A program made the translations under genes and the position numbers. Positions 21,269 through 25,876 of a DNA stretch of 25,876 bases are shown here, one piece after another. Each line of letters begins with the position of its first letter. Position 1 is the first letter of the stretch. The notes under the pieces are model-generated. The model was not told the origin of the DNA and did not search any database. It saw only the letters and a list, made by a program, of their open reading frames with translations. Source of the stretch: an uncultured Veillonella sp. (GTDB lineage Bacteria; Bacillota; Negativicutes; Veillonellales; Veillonellaceae); the NCBI RefSeq assembly GCF_900545205.1, contig NZ_UQYC01000020.1, positions 1 to 25,876 of the forward strand, in the 5' to 3' direction.

Positions 21269-21317
21269 AGCCTTCTAGTGGTTGCTCGAAAGAGTTATAT
21301 CACTAGAGGGCTTTTTA
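21269..21317 (+). terminator. Terminator of the ClC-TauE unit
   Basis: AGCCTTCTAGTG (21269-21280) pairs with CACTAGAGGGCT (21301-21312; one wobble), followed by TTTTTAT. Confidence 0.85.
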
Positions 21318-21439
21318 TATGTAAAGGAACTATTATTAAGAGGATAGTACTATTAAAAGAAGAATCTAAAAAGGTATGAGTAAAAGTCATAGTTAAATAT
21401 AAATGAGAACAAGAAAACTGAAATAAATAAATTATACCG

Positions 21440-21685
21440 AATTTATGCATAATTTTTGCAAACTATTTCCTATAGAATTATATGCAGTGTAACTCATGTT
21501 TTACGGGATGTTTAGCACTCATTTATTATGGCGTTATGAATATGCTTAGTAAATAAAATAGTTTTAATATAACATATGAAAAGATGAGTACATGATAATG
21601 CTATTGAGATGCACTTTCAACTAAAGAAATAAAAACACAGTGCATATCGAGAATTGTTAGGAGACATATAATTTATGCATAATTA
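21440..21685. promoter_or_regulatory. Two copies of a TTATGCATAA palindrome in the long leader region of the dehydrogenase gene
   Basis: AATTTATGCATAATTT (21440-21455) and AATTTATGCATAATTA (21670-21685) are 230 bases apart and differ only at the last base. TTGCAA (21456-21461) and TTATAT (21478-21483), 16 bases apart, form a possible promoter next to the first copy. A TATACT (21709-21714) stands near the second. The 505-base gap 21265-21769 holds no supported gene. Paired sites may allow a regulator to loop the DNA. Confidence 0.55.
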
Positions 21686-21769
21686 TAGTAGTGAGAATGA
21701 GAACGGCGTATACTAAATATAAGACATTATTAAGATATATTCCTTAAGAGAGGATAGGAGGAAATATAA

Positions 21770-24592
21770 GTGAGTACGCTTACTAGAGATTATGAACGTT
21801 TTGCCAAGGAGGCAAAAGAGATTTGTAAAGATCGTGTGTATACCGATCATTTACGTCGTTATGCATATGGCGTTGACGCGTCCTGTTACAGCTATTTACC
21901 AAAGGTTGTTGTAAAGGCTGAAGATGAACGGGAAGTACGACGCCTTATTCGTTTGTGCCAACAATGTGGTACACCATTTACATTCCGTGCGGCTGGTTCT
22001 TCTTTGTCTGGTCAATGTTCCAGTGAAGACGTGCTCATCGTATGTAATGATGGCTTCAAAAAAATGGAAGTTATCGACGATGGCAAGGCTTTAAAATGCG
22101 AATGTGGTGTTATCGGTTCTGATGCAAACGATTTGTTGAAACCATACAACCGCAAAATCGGTCCAGATCCAGCTACTCTTGCAACAGCATTAGTAGGCGG
22201 TATTTTGAACAATAACTCCTCTGGTATGTGCTGTGGTACGGCTCAAAACTCCTATAAAACAATCCGTTCCATCCGCGTTGTATTGCTAGACGGTACTGTT
22301 CTTGATACATCCGATAAAAAATCTATTGAACAATTCCTTCGTGAAAAACCTCAAATGGTAGAAGAAATCTTGCAATTGCGCAAAGAAATCTTGGCCGATG
22401 AAGAATTGACTCATTTGATTCATCACAAATACAAAATTAAAAATACTACAGGATATGGCTTGAACTCTCTTGTTGATTTCGAAGACATCATCGATATCAT
22501 CAATCACTTGTTCATCGGTTCTGAAGGTACATTGGGCTTTGTATCTGAAATCGTATACAACACTGTTGAAGACGTACCTCATAAAGGTTGCGGTCTCATG
22601 TTCTTCAAAACATTGAACGATGCATCCTTGGCGGTTGTAGCCTTGGCTAATATGGGCCGCGATAAGGTTGTAGCTGCAGAAATGATGGACTATCAATCCT
22701 TGAAAGCCGTTCAAACTCTTGAAAATGTACCAGACTTCGTTCGTGAAGTGCCAGAAGGTACAAGCGCTATCTTGTTCCAAACTGAAAGCTACTCCAAAGA
22801 AACTGTAGATGAAAATTTAGCTTTTATTAAAGATAAATTGAAAGATATCCCAACAGCTATCCCAAGTCTTTACTCTCAAGATCCTAAGGAATACGATTCT
22901 TGGTGGGCTATCCGTAAAGGTATCTTGCCAATCGTTGGTGGTCAACGTAGAAAAGGTACTACTGTTATCACAGAAGACGTTTGCTTCCAAATCGAAGACT
23001 TCACTAAAGGCATCGAAATGCTTACTGAATTATTCCACAAATACGATTTCGTAGACGGTGGCGTAATCTTCGGTCATGCTTTGTCTGGTAACGTTCACTT
23101 TAACATTACACCTGACTTCAGCGACCCTAAAGATACTAAGAACTTCGGCGACTTGGTAAAAGAAATGTCTGAACGTGTATCTGGTTTCGGTGGTTCTTTG
23201 AAAGCTGAACATGGTACAGGCCGCATGGTAGCACCATTCGTTGAAATGGAATGGGGTAAAAAAGCGTACGAAATCAACCGTCGCATCAAAGCCATCTTTG
23301 ACCCTGAACGCATCTTGAACCCTGATGTTATGATTACTGATGACCCAGATGTGTACAAGAAAAACCTTAAAGCTCAATGTGTTATCGATGATGCTTTCAC
23401 AATCTGTATGGAATGCGGTTTCTGTGAAAAACATTGTCCAAGCCGTAACTTAACATTGACTCCACGTCAACGTATCGCATTGTTGCGCGAAACTAAACGT
23501 CTTGAAAACGAAGGTAACTTCACATTGGCGTCTGAACTTAGAAAAGGTTACGAATACTTCGGTGTAGATACTTGTGCCGCTTGCTCTATGTGTAAAGGTC
23601 TTTGCCCACTCAGCATCGATACTGCTCAAATCGCATTGTCTATGCGCCGCATCGATCCACCTGCACCAGAATTGGCTAAGAAAATCTACGATAACTTCTC
23701 CACAACACTTCAAATGTGTCGTGCTGGTGTAAGTCTTGAAGGTATTGCTGGTTCTATCATTACACAAAAAGCGATTTCTAAGATTACTGAAGGCTTACAT
23801 GGCGTAACAGGTGTTACACCATATGTTCCTAAAACAACTCCTAAAGCTAATCGCTACAAATTGAAAAACCGCATCAAACCAACTAACTTTGAAAAGGTTG
23901 TATACTTCAGTACTTGTGCAAACCGCGCATTCAAACCAAACCAAGGTTATGACGATGATCGCAGCTTGCAACAAGTTGTAGAAAGTCTCTGCAACAAGGC
24001 TCATATCGATATTATCTATCCAAAACATATCGAAAACCTCTGCTGTGGCTTGAGCTTTGAAAACTACGATGACGTTCATGAACGTGCTGTAAAAGACTTG
24101 CACGATGCATTGATGAAAGCATCTCAAAATGGTAAATATCCAATCGTGATCGACCATAGTGCATGCTTCAACCATGCTTTCAAACACATGCCAGACTTAG
24201 AAATCAACGATATTTCTGAATTCTTGTGCAAATACGTAGTACCTCATCTCGACATTGAAAAATGTGATGAACGCGTTATCGTACACAAACAATGTAAGAT
24301 TAAATCTTTGAACAAATCTCAATATATTGAAGACTTGGCGCGCCTCTGCACAGACCATGTATTCAATATCAAGTCTTTCGCATGCGATGGCTTTGCTGGT
24401 CAAAAAGGTTTCTTCACACCAGAACTTAACAAATCTGCTACAAAAGACCTTGCCGGTGAAATTGCTGAATACGGTGCAACACTAGGCGTAAGCTCCAGTT
24501 CCACATGTGAAATTGGCCTTGGTGAAAACGGTGGCATTCCATTCGTAGGCGTTGCATTCCTATTAGACCGTTGCTCTAAAGCAAAAAAATAA
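21770..24592 (+). CDS. FAD-linked oxidoreductase with 4Fe-4S and CCG domains (D-lactate dehydrogenase / 2-hydroxyacid dehydrogenase type)
   Basis: 940 residues, fusing GlcD-like and GlpC-like parts. The N-terminal FAD-binding domain (about 40-270) shows FTFRAAGSSLSGQC and KIGPDPATLATALVGGILNNN. The FAD-oxidase C-terminal domain runs to about 520 and includes AEHGTGRMVAPFVEMEWG. Two ferredoxin motifs follow: C546-x2-C549-x2-C552-x3-C556-P and C602-x2-C605-x2-C608-x3-C612-P. The last 250 residues hold cysteine-rich CCG-type segments (NLCCGLSF, CEIGLGENGG). The plan and size fit Dld-II/YdiJ proteins, which oxidise D-lactate or D-2-hydroxyglutarate and pass electrons to quinone or other carriers. 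It starts at GTG 21770 with AGGAGG before it. Codon choice (GGT, GAA, CGT/CGC, AAA) is very uniform, hinting at high expression. Confidence 0.92.
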   Translation: MSTLTRDYERFAKEAKEICKDRVYTDHLRRYAYGVDASCYSYLPKVVVKAEDEREVRRLIRLCQQCGTPFTFRAAGSSLSGQCSSEDVLIVCNDGFKKMEVIDDGKALKCECGVIGSDANDLLKPYNRKIGPDPATLATALVGGILNNNSSGMCCGTAQNSYKTIRSIRVVLLDGTVLDTSDKKSIEQFLREKPQMVEEILQLRKEILADEELTHLIHHKYKIKNTTGYGLNSLVDFEDIIDIINHLFIGSEGTLGFVSEIVYNTVEDVPHKGCGLMFFKTLNDASLAVVALANMGRDKVVAAEMMDYQSLKAVQTLENVPDFVREVPEGTSAILFQTESYSKETVDENLAFIKDKLKDIPTAIPSLYSQDPKEYDSWWAIRKGILPIVGGQRRKGTTVITEDVCFQIEDFTKGIEMLTELFHKYDFVDGGVIFGHALSGNVHFNITPDFSDPKDTKNFGDLVKEMSERVSGFGGSLKAEHGTGRMVAPFVEMEWGKKAYEINRRIKAIFDPERILNPDVMITDDPDVYKKNLKAQCVIDDAFTICMECGFCEKHCPSRNLTLTPRQRIALLRETKRLENEGNFTLASELRKGYEYFGVDTCAACSMCKGLCPLSIDTAQIALSMRRIDPPAPELAKKIYDNFSTTLQMCRAGVSLEGIAGSIITQKAISKITEGLHGVTGVTPYVPKTTPKANRYKLKNRIKPTNFEKVVYFSTCANRAFKPNQGYDDDRSLQQVVESLCNKAHIDIIYPKHIENLCCGLSFENYDDVHERAVKDLHDALMKASQNGKYPIVIDHSACFNHAFKHMPDLEINDISEFLCKYVVPHLDIEKCDERVIVHKQCKIKSLNKSQYIEDLARLCTDHVFNIKSFACDGFAGQKGFFTPELNKSATKDLAGEIAEYGATLGVSSSSTCEIGLGENGGIPFVGVAFLLDRCSKAKK

Positions 24593-24620
24593 GATTTATA
24601 ACATTACCTACCATATAACG

Positions 24621-24651
24621 AAAAAGGACGAGTTGCGGCTCGTCCTTTTTT
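24621..24651 (+). terminator. Terminator of the dehydrogenase gene
   Basis: AAAAAGGACGAG (24621-24632) pairs with CTCGTCCTTTTT (24639-24650), followed by a further T. Confidence 0.92.
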
Positions 24652-24783
24652 GTATATAGTTTTGGTATAATTGTAATGGTATTAAATAAATTATAAATTA
24701 CTACTACATATCGTAATTACATTAAATAAAGAATATATACGACATAATGTGATTGTATTATATAGATAATATAGAGGTATTGT

Positions 24784-25389
24784 ATGAAATATATTCTATT
24801 ATGTATTTGTTTGCTTAGCTTATTGGGTTGTGGTACAGAGACTAAGATTCAGCAAGATTCTAAACCTACAACAGCTAACGAACAAGCTAAAACAGTTCAA
24901 GGTCAAGATTCTCATGTAATGGCAGCCAAACAGGCTTTATCCTCTGGTGATTATGCTAAAGCTATTGAAGAAGCAAACACTGCTATTAAGGCTGATGTAA
25001 ACAACGGAGAAGCTTATTCCATCCGTGGCTTCGCTACGGCGTTAAATGGTGATACAGCTAAGGGCTTAACAGATACTAAAAAATCATATGACCTAGATCC
25101 TAATAATGTAGCGAACTACTACAACATGGCTATGGTGTACAAATTACAAGGCCAATTAAATGAGTCTAAACAATGGTTTGAAAAGGTATTAGAAAAGGAC
25201 CCTAGTAACACCTGGTCTGTGTATGGCATTGCTACTATTTATGCAGACCAAGGGGATGATACGAAGGCCCTTGATTGGCTTGAAAAAGCAATTAACATTG
25301 ATCCATCTGTGAAAGCTGTGGCCGCTGAACAAGACCATTTTGAACGCTTTCACAATAATGCGCGATTTAAAACATTAGTAGGATTATAG
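24784..25389 (+). CDS. TPR-repeat lipoprotein
   Basis: 201 residues. The N-terminus MKYILLCICLLSLLGC is a short lipoprotein signal with lipobox LLG-C16. A low-complexity linker (about 17-42) follows. Then come about four tetratricopeptide repeats (residues about 43-180), recognisable from AxxxxxxGDYxxAIEEAxxAIxAxxxxxxA and the later ALDWLEKAINIDPS. TPRs are protein-interaction scaffolds, so this is probably an envelope assembly or tethering factor. AGAGG stands close before the ATG, in an AT-rich leader (24652-24783). The next gene begins 3 bases after its stop codon, so the two are co-translated. Confidence 0.9.
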   Translation: MKYILLCICLLSLLGCGTETKIQQDSKPTTANEQAKTVQGQDSHVMAAKQALSSGDYAKAIEEANTAIKADVNNGEAYSIRGFATALNGDTAKGLTDTKKSYDLDPNNVANYYNMAMVYKLQGQLNESKQWFEKVLEKDPSNTWSVYGIATIYADQGDDTKALDWLEKAINIDPSVKAVAAEQDHFERFHNNARFKTLVGL

Positions 25390-25391
25390 GC

Positions 25392-25805
25392 ATGGATGTG
25401 AAACAGATGATTCGCCTTATTATAAAGGCGATAGGATTTATATATTGGTTTGTTTTTCTATACCTTGGTGGTTTAATGGTCGTAGACTGGTCAGGGTTTA
25501 TGTCCCAACATAATATAGAAACACCTCTATTCCTTACATACTTAGTATTTGTAGGATGTTTTGTAACACCGTATATTATGCTGTACTGGAAGAAGCTAAA
25601 TCCTAATGTGAAAGTTCCATTTTTAGTGCGCCATCTCTCCGAATTTATGGCGCGATTAGAAGATTGCCATAGCATATGGTTTGATGTGCTATATGTACTA
25701 AAATTATTGCTCTATTTCGTAACAATTCTGTGGATGCTTTGTATCATATTACTTACCTTAGCAGTTATTGCGTGGACAGTAGTTCTAATTTTACTGAGCA
25801 ATTGA
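25392..25805 (+). CDS. Small integral membrane protein, likely paralog of the 4135 protein
   Basis: 137 residues with three or four hydrophobic stretches: about residues 8-28, 45-65, 95-118 and 118-135. The loop after the second reads YWKKLNPNVKVPFLVRHL, matching YCPGLNPRKRMPDWIVRL of the 4135 protein in the same place between the same two helices. Overall identity looks low. The start lies two bases after the TPR gene's stop, with AGGA inside that gene as ribosome binding site, so they form an operon. Such coupling suggests a functional link to the lipoprotein. No function is known to me. Confidence 0.8.
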   Translation: MDVKQMIRLIIKAIGFIYWFVFLYLGGLMVVDWSGFMSQHNIETPLFLTYLVFVGCFVTPYIMLYWKKLNPNVKVPFLVRHLSEFMARLEDCHSIWFDVLYVLKLLLYFVTILWMLCIILLTLAVIAWTVVLILLSN

Positions 25806-25821
25806 TGATGTACATTTACAT

Positions 25822-25876
25822 TTACATTGTTTTCTCTACTAATGCTTCTTGTAAAAGTTGAGAAAAATTAATTCCT
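25822..25876 (-). CDS. C-terminus of a HicB-like antitoxin (partial)
   Basis: On the minus strand the window edge lies inside an open frame reading GINFSQLLQEALVEKTM and then stop (TAA complement at 25822-25824). The N-F-S-x-x-L-Q-E-A-L pattern is the C-terminal ribbon-helix-helix helix found at the end of many HicB antitoxins. The rest lies beyond the window, so the call rests on 17 residues. It converges with the membrane protein gene ending at 25805. Confidence 0.5.
   Translation of the reverse strand, partial: GINFSQLLQEALVEKTM

Noticed and set aside
22286..22780. A 164-codon open frame on the minus strand, with others at 23030-23434 and 23795-24187
   Set aside because: They are shadows of the biased codon use of the dehydrogenase gene. 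The compositions are unnatural and the real frame has full domain matches.

Overview
The window is AT-rich bacterial chromosome with short gene gaps. It encodes several signal-peptide proteins and lipoproteins, many oxygen-sensitive or redox enzymes, a glycerol-3-phosphate transporter, and a large FAD/Fe-S dehydrogenase of the D-lactate/2-hydroxyacid type. Together these suggest an anaerobic, lactate-using, low-GC diderm Firmicute (Negativicutes). Veillonella is my best guess; it rests on family resemblance and memory, not on a search.

Layout. 1-3720: the end of an unknown gene, an unknown secreted protein, and two near-identical flavin-reductase-like genes. The two copies keep their promoters and leaders and flank an inverted gene for an unknown secreted protein. 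4064-6404: a small membrane protein translationally coupled to 3-methyladenine glycosylase I, a possible small RNA, and a DUF554 membrane protein. 6607-7736: a HigBA toxin-antitoxin operon under a double palindromic operator, then an Spx/ArsC-like thioredoxin-fold protein. 7754-8105: a degenerate tandem repeat array. 8118-10795: a membrane-only derivative of a P1B-type metal ATPase behind a CsoR-like operator, glpT on the opposite strand, and a 43-codon scrap of a P-type ATPase P-domain. 10960-15560: a redox cluster with a nitroreductase, a ferritin-like di-iron protein, an OhrR-like regulator lacking the sensing cysteine, a small secreted protein, a carboxymuconolactone decarboxylase-like protein, an M50 protease and a BFD-type [2Fe-2S] protein. 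15672-18423: a GH3 (NagZ-like) lipoprotein, a structured RNA with its own promoter and terminator in front of a 24-codon Abi-like remnant, and an iron-dependent alcohol dehydrogenase. 18492-21317: repeats, then a ClC chloride channel with a TauE/SafE exporter. 21440-24651: the 940-residue dehydrogenase. 24784-25876: a TPR lipoprotein with a small membrane protein, and the tail of a HicB-like gene on the minus strand.

How the genes fit together. Lactate-type oxidation (21770), the Fe-ADH and GlpT are central carbon functions. The 11-15.5 kb genes look like a redox/oxidative-stress neighbourhood, and the ferritin-like gene and the OhrR-like gene carry similar palindromes over their -10 boxes. 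The window also holds several decaying or reduced elements: the stripped ATPase, the ATPase scrap, the truncated Abi gene and the degenerate repeats. The most unusual items are the domain-stripped ATPase with an apparently live metal-responsive promoter, the RNA plus Abi remnant, and the cysteine-less OhrR. Activity cannot be judged from sequence alone.
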